From assembly GCA_963978895.1 (NCBI GenBank), contig OZ022239.1, positions 37,570,330 to 37,634,329 on the forward strand: a stretch of DNA of 64,000 bases, given 5' to 3'. Every line of letters starts with the position of its first letter. The first letter of the stretch is position 1. The position numbers and the translations under genes were made by a program. Source of the DNA: Erpobdella octoculata. Its lineage: Eukaryota > Annelida > Clitellata > Hirudinida > Erpobdellidae. This document shows, one piece after another, positions 12,333-29,692 of the stretch. The notes beneath the pieces are model-generated. The model did no database searches. It saw only the letters and a program-made list of their open reading frames with translations, and was not told where the DNA came from.

Positions 12333-13696
12333 CTTTCGGCTAGTTATATAATCTATAAATCTATATGAACAAGCGTTGAGGAATAATCTAAGTATATATT
12401 GCCTCTGAAGAAAGCTGTTTGGATGAATTTAAATTTTCAGTTTGCGCTTCCAAACGACACTGATTTCTCGTTTTGTGATTTGATTCTTTACAAGGTTTTT
12501 TAAATTAAGTTGTTTGAAAGTGGGGATTGAAATTGTAGCAACCGTTCGCTTAGAATCATATCTGAAAGTTATTTTTAAAATGAGCATTTGCAAATTGCAA
12601 AGCTTAACCAAAAAGGTTTTGCTTCTAAAATGTCCAAATAATTTGTATTGGGAGGGTAGGGATGATGCCCCTGATCAATGATCTTTTTCTGCCCCTGGCG
12701 ATTAAAGTGAAAACAATGATTACGAATTGGACATAGCTGTGAGTGCGCATTGCATACGTACAAAAATTGTGTATAGTTTTGAGAGTGATTTATTTATTTA
12801 TTTATTCGTGTTTTAAGAGTCAATATTTCACTCAGTATTAAGATACACGTGTATAGAAATTTTAAGTTGTTAAACAGCACTTTTTGAAACAAAAACTTTT
12901 TTTTAGATATTTTGTTGGATATGGTTTGTAATTTAATGTGCAAGTAAAACGGAAAATTCTTTCGGTGTTTCATGGTCAAGGTAAATAATTTACGGGTAAC
13001 GGGTATACCTGCCGGTAAAGAGTCCATAGGTTAATCAGGAAAGTAATATGGGTCGACTAGGGTATGAATATTGTCTTACCTAGTAAATAAAAAAATCGTT
13101 TAAGACAAAACGTCGAAAGACAAATAGTAGGGCGACGAAGAGTACAAAGGAACGAATAGTAACAAGACGAATGGAATGCAGGAATGAATCGTATGACACG
13201 AAACGTAGAAGGACGAGACGAAGAGTAGAAGACAGAATGTCCGGACGCCAAACAAACAGCTGCACAATAACCAAACAAACGAAATTGAAAACAACGTTAG
13301 ATTAAATAAAAACAAAAATTTAAGTAACGTGGCTGTTTACTTTAGAGTGCATGCCATTTTCAACTTTCAGCCCTTGTATTTATTTAGTTCTTTAAAGTTA
13401 GTGAAATGAATTAGTTAACCCTGCGAGACACTCAACATGAGCTATGCGTGTAAAATCCTTACTTAAGAGAGCTACGATGATGACGCCGGTGAAATTCGAA
13501 CCGCCGACCTACCGCCATTTTCAAACTTTGGTTGGGATATCTTGCGTGAAATTAGCATAATTAATTTTTGAATGATTGCCGGTATAAAACCTGGAAAATG
13601 CTCATATTCTATAGCAGATTAAACTACACCATGAAAAAGTAAACTAAAAAAACGAGCAATGGTCCAATAGTCCACAAGGTTTTTTAGTGTTGATGG
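12333..13696. other. non-coding stretch with a LINE-like (TTTA)n tail
   Basis: At 12788-12815 (TTTA)4 runs into TTCGTGTTTTAAGA; the same junction recurs at 18850, suggesting two 3' ends of one LINE or SINE family on the minus strand. The purine-rich 13090-13250 holds degenerate gacgaagag repeats. No exon seen. Confidence 0.4.
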
Positions 13697-14412
13697 CATA
13701 GGCGCCGATTTGTGAAAAATATTGGGGGGCCCAATAAACTTTAGGTTTTATAAAGGACAAAATGCAAGCGTCGAACGCCCCGGACCAGAGTTGTCCATGG
13801 GTTGAATTTTAAGGACCCGACCCGACCCACCAGAAATATGACCGGACCCGACTCATTTTTTATTTTAATTTTGTGACCCGACCAACTTGTATATCTATTA
13901 TTGTTTATAAAAGAATATTTTTATATGTTTTTTTAGCTTTACATGACTTGATGTCAAATTTAATACTAAATAAGTTGTTAAATTTTTTTATAAGTGAAAT
14001 TTTTGCGAAATAAACTAGAGTAGAAAAGGCAAAACGCACCCACGCACGCAATATTGACAGAAATAGCCCCAACAAAATGCTTATTGAAATTGTCTCGTGT
14101 AAACCCTTACTGACGCAAAGATGCCGCTGCATTGTGATTTGGTGCCAGCGAATCTTTGCCTGTGTAAACTGTAAACGCGCCTTTAATTAAAGTAATGCAT
14201 TACTAAGAAAAGTGAATTTAAAGTCGGAAATTAGAATGGAAAGGAGATATGTTTAAAATAGCCATACACAATTTGTTTGTTCAAAAGCTGAATATTAATT
14301 TAGCATTTTTATAATTTGCAAATTATTGTAGGGGCTCATCCTTATAACGGGCTCTTGGCGTCCAAGATTGGGGGGCCTTAGCCCATCGAGCCCAATGGAG
14401 TCGGCGCCTATG
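13697..14412. mobile_element. non-autonomous hAT transposon (MITE), complete
   Basis: Perfect terminal inverted repeats CATAGGCGCCGA ... TCGGCGCCTATG enclose 716 bp. The 8 bp target duplication GTTGATGG is exact on both sides (13689-13696 and 14413-14420), diagnostic of hAT. There is no transposase ORF. The interior holds a ggacccgacccgaccc block (about 13815-13880). Confidence 0.93.
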
Positions 14413-14790
14413 GTTGATGGCACTGCATTTTCCAAATTTTTACCAAAATTGTGAACGAGTTTTTCTGGGAAAATGAGAATAATACATACAACTGGAAATT
14501 TTGGTCATTAATAAATTTACACTGAATTTTCCAGAATAACAGAATTATAATTTTTTAAAGTTTCTATAAAGTTAAAAAAATTTAGATTAATAATAAAATT
14601 ATAAGTTTATTCTAAAAATAAAAATAAAACAATTTATAGGCAACGTCATAACTTATAATTTAATATATCTAAATCCAGTTTCGTCTCTAATATTGCACGT
14701 TAGTTATTGTTTATGTATATGTCTTTACTGCGTCATATTCTCTTGTTTAATAAATATTTATAAAATTATACCATTGATACGTTATTAAAC

Positions 14791-14875
14791 ATGTCTAATA
14801 ATTCAGTCTCGGAGTACTTTTTGTTTATTTCAACTGTAATGATAGTTATTGTTTCTATAAATTGTGATACAACAG
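14791..14875 (+). CDS. signal-peptide first exon of a modular extracellular protein
   Basis: ATG at 14791 opens a frame that is polar for eight residues and then hydrophobic (YFLFISTVMIVIVSIN), ending CDTT, a good signal peptide. The exon ends after one base of a codon at a GT donor (ACAG|GTACAA, 14876), phase 1. This matches the phase of the following exons (15188, 15655, 15885) and of the EGF exons farther on. A TATA-like AATATTTATAAAA lies about 35-45 bp upstream. It is probably the start of a secreted or type I membrane protein; linkage to later exons is inferred from strand and phase. Confidence 0.6.
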
Positions 14876-15187
14876 GTACAAATAACTTGAAATAAAGTTA
14901 CATAAACATTTTTATTGATTTTAGTGTTATTTATGTTTGATGATCTATCCTTCGCTAAGTTCTGGTTTATTGTATTATTTATGTTTTGAGCGTTTGGTTA
15001 TTTGCAGTTTAACTGCTCAGAGTTTAGTTACATAACAATGATTTTTATCATTTTTTATTAGCCCAAAATACATTTGGTTAATGCTTTAAATGAATTAAAT
15101 TTAACAAACTCAATTCTGCTTATGAAACAAAATCTTACTTAAGCAAACCCGTAGCCAGAATATTTTGACAATTTGGTATCTTTGCAG

Positions 15188-15433
15188 GGAGAGGTGCTGA
15201 AAAAACATTTTTGGCAAAATTTAAATTTGATGAAACTTTCTTAATTTGTTTTATAAATAAATAATTACCAAATAAGATTAACTCAAACAGTTGTTTAATT
15301 AACTTTAAAGAAATATTAACTGAGAAAAGAGGCTCATGTGAAAGTGGCAATATAAATTGTACACAAATTATTCGTGAACTTGAACGATTTAATGTAATAG
15401 AAGCATTTAAGTTAAATTACGGACCAGAAACTG
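15188..15433 (+). CDS. two putative exons of the same modular protein (15188-15247, 15332-15433)
   Basis: Exon 15188-15247 has a good acceptor (ggtatctttgcag) and reads GRGAEKTFLAKFKFDETFLI, phase 1 to phase 1. An 84 bp AT-rich intron would follow, then 15332-15433 reading SCESGNINCTQIIRELERF and FKLNYGPETG to a GTAAAC donor, again phase 1. The cysteine pairs and NCT glycosylation site fit an extracellular protein. I recognise no named domain. The acceptor of the second exon (gagaaaagag) lacks a pyrimidine tract, so that boundary is weak. Confidence 0.45.
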
Positions 15434-15654
15434 GTAAACATTTAAATTTATTCAATGTAGTTTTATCTTAAAACGTTGAAAGTGAATCATAGATTTTATA
15501 AATTTAAATAATTTTTTTACTTTATTGCTCTTGAATTAAAAAAAAATTAAATTATAACCTTGAATTTTAATTTTATTATTGGGATTAAACAAGGTTGTTT
15601 TGACTTAATACAATAAATATTATTTCCAAACTTTAGCTAGTATAATAAAAGTAG

Positions 15655-15810
15655 TTCTGAGGTCAAACTTGAAAAGTGGTCCAACTAGCGAATGTGAACT
15701 AATAGGAAATAATGAAAGAATCGGATGTCCCGAAAAATTTGCTTCTCGTTATATTGTTATTGAGTTTGAATCCACTGTTAACCTGTTAATTGGAACCATC
15801 TCGGGTTCAG
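15655..15810 (+). CDS. exon of the modular extracellular protein
   Basis: This 156 bp exon is open throughout and phase 1-1 (acceptor aaaagtag, donor TCAG|GTTGTT). It reads LRSNLKSGPTSECELIGNNE, IGCPEKFASRYIVIEF and ESTVNLLIGTISGS. The run of two cysteines followed by a hydrophobic strand (RYIVIEF ... NLLIGTI) resembles the end of a galactose-binding/fucolectin-like beta-sandwich, but that is only a suggestion. It is separated from the WSC exon by a 74 bp intron. Confidence 0.55.
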
Positions 15811-15884
15811 GTTGTTTTTATTTTAGATGTTATAATTAGGTTATGTTTAGTAAATAATTATTTATTTTTCAATGGGTTTACTAG

Positions 15885-16176
15885 AAGCTCCAGCAAATTA
15901 TTTTCTAGGATGTTTAAAAACGTTGAAACACTTTAGTGAAATAGAAAACAGCTCTTCAACGTTTGATAAGTGCAAGTTTGAATGTAAACAAACATGCAAA
16001 TTCATATTTCAGGTTTGTTTTAAAAAAATATATAAAAAAAATTAATTCAAACAAATTTAATAACAAATATTTTTTGAAGAACAAGAAGTGCTATTGTTTT
16101 CAAAATAACAGTATTAACACAACACTACCTTGGTCGAATTGCATATCACCTGGAGAAGTGTATTATGTTTATGCAG
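15885..16176 (+). CDS. WSC domain, two exons (15885-16012, 16080-16176)
   Basis: The first exon (acceptor gggtttactag, phase 1) reads NYFLGC, then STFDKCKFECKQTCKFIFQ. A 67 bp intron (TTCAG|GTTTGT to ttttgaag) in phase 0 leads to NKKCYCFQNN, LPWSNC and SPGEVYYVYAG, ending phase 1 at GCAG|GTTTTC. The order (Y)xGC - CxxxC - CYC - C, with a final YVYAG, is the WSC fold, a Cys-rich carbohydrate-associated extracellular module. With the upstream signal peptide this points to a cell-surface or secreted adhesion or recognition protein. The next exon is not found within several kb; the region downstream is transposon-rich. Confidence 0.72.
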
Positions 16177-16549
16177 GTTTTCATATCATTTTTGTAACTT
16201 ATCAGCGTTTTTTAAGTTTTAGATTTTTTTTGTCATTTTAGTTTTAATTTAAATTTTAAATTGCTCTATATAAGACTCAAAAATAAAAGAAATCTGTGAA
16301 AAAATGAATAAAGTAACAAAACAGCAAGTTTGGCAATAAAAAATATAAATTTGTATAAAAATGTATAAAAATATTGCATAGTTTTGGCCCAGTTTTCACA
16401 TAATTCATTTTATATTTCCAAATACAAATTCTATTTTTATGAGCAACTGTGCTGATAAGATGGGCCCGTTAATGGGGCAAGAGCTGGGTGAGCCTCTCTT
16501 GTGTGATGATGACCTGTAAGAAGGTCGACTGTGCTGGCGATAGTGATTC

Positions 16550-16632
16550 TTAACGGTGTCCGGACAATTCGACGCGGACAATTCGTCGCGGACAATTCGT
16601 CGCGGACAATTCGTCGCGGACAATTCGTCGCA
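16550..16632. repeat. 14-bp tandem repeat (cggacaattcgtcg)n
   Basis: About five units. An inverted copy (cgaattgtcctgcgacgaat) lies at 16911-16930, so the 300 bp between may be an element with complex inverted termini. The class is unknown. Confidence 0.8.
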
Positions 16633-16929
16633 GAAAAACAGACAATTGTTAATTAATAGTTACTATACTTATTATATATTATTTGTTGTTCAAAATAACA
16701 CCAAAATAATAATTCAAAGAAAGGCTAAAAATCTTTATGACAGATTTTTGGGCTACCTGTTTCTGCATCATTTACTCGTAACACTCCTCCTTCGGTGCGT
16801 GTGTAATATATGAATGGCACCTTAATTATTATCAAGTGTTGATCGATTAGAATATTATAATAATAAATCTACCTCTTATATGAAAAAATAGTAATTTAAT
16901 ACAAACACGAATTGTCCTGCGACGAATCG

Positions 16930-17350
16930 CCATGGAACATTCTTGACGGTACTGATGTTTTGATAAACGGTCGTTGGCTGTTCCAAAAGCTTTGCGTCTT
17001 GTCTAACTGTTTTAATGCGTTATAATCTTGAACGAGCTCCTTGAAGTTGGGTGATTCGTTGTCATCCATTCGGTGGAGAAAACGCATTCTGTAGTCGGAT
17101 AGTTCTGGTTCTTGGAATGCAAATACTTATGCCAAACATTTAAATGTGTCATCTGTAATTTTGTTGACTTTTGCTTTTTCGACGTTAACGTTCAGTGTGT
17201 TAGCAAATGTGTTGAAATCGTTACCAGGGTTAACAATTTAATTGAAACATTCAAACCTTTCTTTAACTTGTTTTAGACCATCCTATGTTTTATGAACACA
17301 CTTTCGACTTCTGCTGGATACGGCGCTGTACAAATTGTCGTTTTTAATAA
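16930..17350 (-). pseudogene. Gypsy-type gag fragment
   Basis: The minus strand reads FNTFANTLNVNVEKAK, DDTFKCLA, SDYRMRFLHRMDD and FKELVQDYNALKQL. This matches the layout of Ty3/Gypsy gag (F-x-C-L ... YR-x-R-x-L-x-R-x-D ... L-x-x-L). Stops interrupt it around 17245 and 17135. It ends where the inverted 14-bp motif begins (16930). Confidence 0.6.
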
Positions 17351-17814
17351 TTTTAATATTCTTGGTGTTGCATAAAATTAAGCTGTAATTTTTTTGTGTT
17401 TACAAATTTTTTATGTTGAAAAAGCTTCAATGCACTGTACAAAATTTCTGAAATAATTTTTTATTTGTAGTTTGATCTGGGTTAGAATGTGAGCATATTT
17501 AAGGTTTTCAACCGACATTAACTTAAAAATTTATTGTGCTAATTTTATGGAATTTATCATAACAGAAGTTTGAAATATGAAAGAGCATGTACTCAAAACT
17601 AAACAACAACGTTAATTAAATTTAATTGCGCTTACACTAACCCACAATCTAAGCATGTATGATTCATGCTTGTTTTCCGATCGTTGCTCAAATAGGGTAC
17701 TTTATGCGAAGGAGTCGATGTTATTTTATTCAGCTTATAGTGGCTGAGTTGGTGATAGTGTTTTTCTGCAAATTTCATTCTTTTAATAAAATATTTGTAA
17801 AACGTTCAACCGAA

Positions 17815-18300
17815 CGTTTTTCCCCGTTGAAAGAAGCTATGGAACTAATTATTGATGATAGCATTGACGTTGACAACCTTGTAATTCTTCCACCCGACGG
17901 ATCAGAACACGTGACAGATGAATAAGAAAATGTTGAAGGAAATGGTTTTTTTGTGCTGTCTTAAACACTTGGTGTAAAGGACTATAAGCTATCATAAAAA
18001 AACCCACGGCAACCAAAACGCCAGAAACGATTGAAATGCACTTGGAGCAAAAAGGAGTCGTTCGAATCGCCATTTTTAAAACAGTCTATAATGAGTTTGA
18101 AACACCAAAATAGTGCTTTATTTAAAAAAAACCCTATGAGCTGTTTAAATTGTTTTATACCGATGAAAAAAATTCATACATGGTTGAACAAGCAAAACGA
18201 TAGGGAAGTTTCAGCTACTGTCGGACAATTGAGTCAAATTTTTTCGACATGTGGTTTCGACGTTGCCAGACATTTGTTATGATGGCCATGGTCACAATCT
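17815..18300 (+). pseudogene. piggyBac-like transposase remnant
   Basis: The acidic N-terminal region reads LVILPPDGSEHVTDE, a typical piggyBac/PGBD start. After stops and a frameshift, YELFKLFYTDEKNSYMVEQA matches the conserved P-x-E-L-F-x-x-F-x-D ... V-x-x-T/A-N/K-R-Y segment at the start of the catalytic region. The DDD catalytic part is not visible. Probably a decayed fragment in an intron of the modular gene. Confidence 0.6.
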
Positions 18301-23275
<4,975 letters not shown>

Positions 23276-23280
23276 TTTAA

Positions 23281-25092
23281 CCACCACTTGACGCACGCTT
23301 CCCGCGCGAAGCGTGTGATTTTTCAGCCAGTCGCATATGATTTTTCACTTTAAAACGTTTTTGAATGGTCTTTTTTTTGAATGGCTGAATTTGAAAAAAT
23401 GCCCACGAAAAAAATCCTTTAATGGCTGATATTGAACAAGTGAATCAAAAAACAAAGTTTTTTAAAAACACACTTTTATATAATTAATTGTGTAGGCCAC
23501 AGTCTGTCACATAAACAACGAGCATAAACAACGAGCATATTAGCATAGACAATAAATAATTCGACGAAAATGTTACAAATAATTATTTAATTAAATTTTG
23601 TCCAATCGATCCGAAAATTTTGTCCAATCGATCCGAAAATTTGATAGAATGCATTTTTAAATCTCTAGCTCATCGGGAAGTTAGTTTAAAATTGATTGCA
23701 AAAATTGACAACATACAGACAGACAGAGAAGTCAAGTTAAGTAAAAGTGTGTAAAAAAACGCCTACGAAAAAAACCACCTTTATTTATTTTCAACTTGTT
23801 TATATTGAGTGATGACGTACGCTCAAAATTGGAAAAAACCCGCTCGGCGATTTGTTTATTTTCAACTTGTTTATATTGTGTGATGACGTACGCTCAAAAC
23901 TTGGAAAAACCCGCCGCCTACTTCTGTGATTTGTTTATTTTCAACTTGTTTATATTGTGTGATGACGTACGCTCAAATTTGGAAAAAACCCGCCGGCGAA
24001 CTTCAGAGAATTATTTATTTTATTTTGTTTATATTGAGTGATGACGTAGGCTGTTTTATATATATCCGCAAAGCGTCAAACTTTCGCGGCTAATAACTTT
24101 TTATTTAAACATTTTAACAAAAAGTGTCCTACCAAACCGTGTTCAGCGTCTCATTATCTATCAACGTGAGTTTTTTCAGACCTGCAGATGGTAATTGGGT
24201 GACATAATACATAATACATACATCATTGCGCTTTTATGTTAGGACCAGCACTTGACGCACGCTTCGCGCGCGAAGCGTGTGAGTTTTTTTAGCTTTAAAA
24301 CGTTTTTGAATGGTCTTTTCTTTGAATGGCTGAATTGGAAAAATCGCCTACGAAAAAAACCTTTAATGGCTGATATTGAACAAGTGAATCAAAAAACAAA
24401 GTTTTTTAAAAGCACACTTTTATATAATCAATTGTGTAGGCCATATTCTGTTACATAAACAACGAGCATATTAGCATAGACAATAAATAGTTCGACGAAA
24501 ATGTTACAAATAATTATTTCATTAAATTTTGTCCAATCGATCCGAAAATTTGGTAGAATGCATTCTTAATCAGTTCGGAGGTATTTTTAAATCTCTAGCT
24601 CATCGGGAAGTTAGTTGAAAATCGATTAGAAAAATTGACGACAGACAGACAGACAGAGAAGCCAAGTTAAGTAAAAGTGTGTAAAAAAACGCCTACGAAA
24701 AAACCACCTTTATTTATTTTCAACTTGTTTATATTGAGTGATGACGCACGCTCAAAATTGGAAAAAACCCGCCGCCTACTTTGGTGATTTGTTTATTTTC
24801 AACTTGTTTATATTGGGTGATGTCGTACGCTCATATTTGGAAAAACCCGCCGGCGAACTTCAGAGAATTATATATTTTATTTTGTTTATATTGAGTGATG
24901 AAGTAGGCTGTTTTATATATATATCCGCAAAGCGTCAAACTTTCGCGGCTAATAACTTTTTATTTAAACATTTTAACAAAAAAGTGTCCTAACAAACCAT
25001 GTTCAGCGTCTCATAATCTATCAACGTGAGTTTTTCAGACCTGCAGATGGTAATCGGGTGACATAATACATCATTGCGCTTTTATGTTAGGA
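23281..25092. repeat. two tandem copies of a 0.85-0.96 kb repeat
   Basis: Copy A (23281-24243) and copy B (24244-25092) both run from CACTTGACGCACGCTTC to GCGCTTTTATGTTAGGA, with high identity. Each opens with a CG-rich palindrome, perfect in copy B (CACGCTTCGCGCGCGAAGCG, then TG). Each contains a roughly 76 bp sub-repeat (cttgtttatattgtgtgatgacgtacgctca), four times in A and three in B, plus an acagacagacagagaag stretch. Open frames across the sub-repeats look like a by-product. No coding domain; class unknown. Confidence 0.85.
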
Positions 25093-26590
25093 TTTTCTCT
25101 GTTTGTATTTGCCGGCGCGAGAGCCACGATCCCGTCGCAAACCAAGCTCAGATATGTTGAAAATTGTAGATGGTTAGAGCGAACACCTGAGGCTTCTTCT
25201 AGACTGTAGCAGTTGGTCACGTGTATACGAATAGCGTGCGGCGATTGGACGTAGCAACGCAGCTGGAACCACGGAAACCATGGTACTCTTTCAAGAAAAT
25301 AACGCCAACAATTATTACGGCAATAGTTGATACAGAAGTTAGTTTCTAAAAATCAGTAGCTTAAACAGCAATCCATTAGAGTCCATTGGTGCAAAAAAGT
25401 AAAAAATCAAAACAAAATCAGTAGTAAGCAGAAAGCAGCGCTTGCACGGCTGATGCATATATAGCTTCAAGTATGAAGATTAAATCAATTTAATATAAGC
25501 AAACTAGATATCGATTTAAACGACTTTAGTTGGAAAAAAAGTTTAATTAGCAAATTATAAGATTATAAAATGTATTATTCGAGGTTAAATTCGATAAAAA
25601 CGTGCCACATAAACTGACGCGTCCGGCAGCTACAAGAGCGCCAAAAATCCATGCGTTGTGAGGTGGATCGGACCCATAATCGGACTATTTTTAATTTTCC
25701 AATTTTGAACCCCTTCCCGTTATCCAGTCATTTGGAAATCTTGTACACATGTTCAATTTCGGTGATAGTATTTTTGCGAATGTTTGCGGATTTTTTCCAT
25801 CGCTAGATTTAATCTAATTTGATATTTTCGATTTATAGTGTGTGTCGGATAATTGGGATAAGTCAGGATTTGCCAGCCTTTTATTTATTAAAAAAATATT
25901 CAAACGACTTTTTTTAAATTTATATATGTGAAAATCTATAAAATTATGTTTGAATTGTTTTTGTTTTAAAACAAAAAAAATATTTTTGTCATTTAAACAA
26001 AATTCATAAAATATTTAAACTGTAATAAAATGCATTGTCATGAGGAGCAAGCCTATATTTTAAGTTTCAGCTTAAATGGATGATAAGAAATTAGTTAATT
26101 TTCTTTGTTCAAGTTTGAATTAAATAAAAAAACATTCAGACAAATAAAATCATTTATATACATATTTAGATTAAGATTTTTTTAGTTTTTTTAAATTGAT
26201 GAACGCTTAATTTTTTATTTTTTATTTTTTAGTTCATTCTTAATATTGTTATTACTAATTTATTAAATAATTTTTAAATTTAATAATATTGACTGGTTAT
26301 CAAACAAGCTGTCTGCCTTTTATCAAATGTAGTAAAAATCTTTGCCAGCAAACCTATATCTCGTTAATTATTTTAAAGTGTAATTACTAATTTTTAAAAT
26401 GAATATTGTTGAGGTATCCAGTATACGAATTTGTTTGAAATCCTAGATCGAAAATATACTGAGAAAATGGTCAAAATGTGATTATAAAAAAGTAAAACCT
26501 GTAAAATAAAATTGTTCTTACATAGGTGTTTTGTATTTATGTTCATCCATTATTTGAAAATTGTTTACAAGTATGGAATCCACAACATAA
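25093..26590. other. AT-rich stretch with nothing recognised
   Basis: A moderately GC-rich patch (25100-25290) follows the tandem repeat, but I find no exon or element there. The rest is low-complexity AT-rich DNA. Confidence 0.4.
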
Positions 26591-26599
26591 ACATATGAC

Positions 26600-27445
26600 G
26601 TAACCGACCTGCAGTCCGTTAGAGAGCGTCTTGTCGCCTGTGTCAGCGAGATTCGCGTTTGGTCCTCGTCTATGAGATTGAGCCTAAACCCATCTAAAAC
26701 AGAACTTATCTGGTTCCATCGAGGGAACGCCTCAACGCGACACCTGGATGACTGTAGTCTTCAATTCAGTACTGACTGCGTCATCACCCCCGTGAAGTCT
26801 ATTAGAAATCTTGGAGTGATACTGGATAGCTCCTTGCTTATGAATTTACACATATCGGCCGTGGCACGATCTTGTTTCTTCCACCTACGTCGCATCCGAC
26901 AGATCAAGGTTGCCCTAAACCAACACTGCGTGCGGATTTTGGTCCAGGCTCTCGTTGTTTCTAGATTAAATTATTGTAACGTGGTCCTTGCAGGCCTGCC
27001 GATTACTGCTCTTCGCCCGCTCACTGCGGTTCCTAATTCTGCTGCACGTCTTGTCGGTGGTATCTCTCGACGAGACCACATCACGCCTCTTCTCCGCCAA
27101 CTACACTGGCTCCCCCTACCAGAAAGAGTGACCTTAAAACTCTGCTTACTGGTTTACAATATCTTAACAAATCGTGCCCCTGCCTACATGACACAGATGA
27201 TAAGCCTGTGCTCCTCTCATTCTGGTCCTCCCATGGTGACGCTGTCATCCCAAGAACTCGTCGAAGTTTCGGTAAACGAGCATTCGCCGTTTCCGGGCTC
27301 GGTGCATGGAACTAACTACCTTAATCTATCCGAAGTGCTGTTCTAAATGAGGACTTCAGAGCATTGTTTAAAAAACACTTTTTAATTTGACATATTGTTA
27401 ATGGCATTCTTAGTGCAAGACTCTTATTTTGTTTTAGATACAATA
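26600..27445 (+). mobile_element. L2/CR1-like LINE, 5'-truncated 3' end
   Basis: Open from about 26610 to 27346: MRLSLNPSKTELIWF (after the RT catalytic box), SIRNLGVILDSSL, SRLNYCNVVLAGLP, and LHWLPLPERVTLKLCLLVYN, the conserved C-terminal domain of CR1/L2-type ORF2. The frame then shifts, and the 3' UTR ends ACAATAAA at a (TAA)n array. Only the last third is present, the usual product of aborted reverse transcription. It is on the opposite strand from the LINE at 20.5-23.3 kb. Confidence 0.88.
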
Positions 27446-27875
<430 letters not shown>

Positions 27876-28085
27876 TGTAATATAACTCGTAAATACAGGA
27901 TAAGATCAGACTTACTTAATTTTCCTTTGATAATTATTCTGTAAGAACCTGGGTTTCGCATCTCGAAGAGACAGTTTCTGCAGGTTCTTTTTCAAGTTTG
28001 AAAGGCTTAGTTGTACGTGCTGACTGTTCTTGTTTCCTGATTACTAAGAATTTAAACTTAATTTTCATTGATTAGATAGTATGTT

Positions 28086-28322
28086 TTGTTTATTCATATG
28101 CGTTCTTCCATATTCTCTGATTTGGTTTATTTTTGTTCGATTTGCCCAATAGTTACCAGCGACCACAATTTGGTTGTATTCCAAGCTAAAGACTCTATCT
28201 CAACTATTGGTACGTCTAAAGAATATATCTACGACTTTAGACAAACGCGTTTTAAGGAAATAGATATTTTTTATACCAATCAAATTGTTCATATAGGATA
28301 TAGGAAACCTGCTGCCTAGCAA
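28086..28322 (+). pseudogene. LINE AP-endonuclease C-terminal fragment
   Basis: The frame contains TSDHNLVVFQAKD and IYDFRQTRFKEIDIFYTNQI. The SDHN...V motif is the catalytic end of the AP-like endonuclease of CR1/jockey-type LINEs, followed by the usual R-x-F-K-x-x-D linker. The rest is missing. Confidence 0.6.
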
Positions 28323-29108
28323 TATTGTCGGTTCAACTACTTTTAGGAGATTTTTCAGTAGGTCGAACTTTCTTACATAAAAATAATTATATGATTGCCC
28401 CATTACTGTTGCTTTTCCTAATATCTTATTTTCATCCGTGGTCATATTACATGTAGTTGAATATTTTAAATACCATTGCGGTCTTTTTTCAGTATTCAGG
28501 GTTTTTTTTGTTGTCGGGTGGTTTTTTTAGTTTTGTTTGTGTTTTGTCCATACAGTTTTAGTGGCTTTTTGGGTCCCATGCAAAAACTGTGAAACACCCT
28601 GTCCAGACGCCGCCTTACAGTTGTCATCATCAAACACCTCATTCAAGCTACTGCCACCAAACACGAAACTGTCGAAAACCTTTTCTGCTGCAGGAAATCT
28701 TCAGTAACTTTGATCAAGCAATCCTCCAAAACTTCTCCGACGGATCCGACGATTTTCCTAAAATTTGTCAGAATTTAGCAACATTCAGCTACAGAGCCCA
28801 CCTCGGTGGCGCCCGCCACAAAACTGAATCAATTCTCTTTTTTGTTTTCTTCGTGCTCTACCTGATCTGTGAAGTCTGTCCTGCCGTCATCTGTCTCAGG
28901 TTTTGAAACACAGTGAGTGGACTACGGTTCTAACTGGGTTTCGCAGCAGCACCATTTTCTTTACCCAGCAACACGTTGGTTCAGAACCGTGTCCAGCATT
29001 GCTCAACCGTCTCTGAGATCAGATTATCAATAGATTTGCCATTCAGACAACAATTAAACAAATCAATACCAAAAGATCTCCCGTTTTCATTCATTTGTTT
29101 GCTGTTCA

Positions 29109-29470
29109 TCAAGAAATAATTATTTCATAATGTTCATTGCTACTTTGTTCTCTCTTTGCACTCTTTTCTGTGCTGCTTTGTTTATTTTTCTTATTAAGTT
29201 TGTTAAATTTCTCATTTTTATCAAATTCGTACTCTTCTGGGTAGAACCCATTGTCCTCCAATGAAATCCGGAGGCGGTCCTCGAGCTCAGGCTTTACTCC
29301 CTCAGCGTTCAGCCCCCGTTTTCTCAGCTCCCGCCTCAACTCAGCTATAAAAAGTTCTTCAAGTGACTGCAAAACAATTTTTTTAGATCCCCCTTCTGAC
29401 ATCGATATAGCCAATCGTATACGGGGTTTTGGAATGGTTTTGTAGTTTATTGAAATACAAGGAAACAAAG
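29109..29470 (-). pseudogene. LTR-retrotransposon gag start with SAP motif, plus LTR end
   Basis: From ATG at about 29403: MSEGGSKKIVLQSLEELF, then IAELRRELRKRGLNAEGVKP and ELEDRLRISL, a SAP-type helix-extension-helix DNA/RNA-binding motif. SAP motifs are known at the N-terminus of some Gypsy gag proteins. Upstream on the same strand, CAATAAACTACAAAACCATTC and CGTATACGATTGGC match the segment 37110-37165, interpreted as a related LTR end. The frame stops at 29109; no protease or RT follows. Confidence 0.55.
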
Positions 29471-29577
29471 CATGAATATCTGTTTTTTCTACTTTAAAAT
29501 AACTTCTGTTTTTGACTTTTTGTCACGTCGACATGCAAGTATTTTATAAATAAAACAGTGACAAAAAATTTAAATAT

Positions 29578-29692
<115 letters not shown>

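Noticed and set aside
23796..24041. Small proteins in the tandem 0.9 kb repeat
   Set aside because: The frame arises from the 76 bp sub-repeat; it is not conserved between copies A and B.
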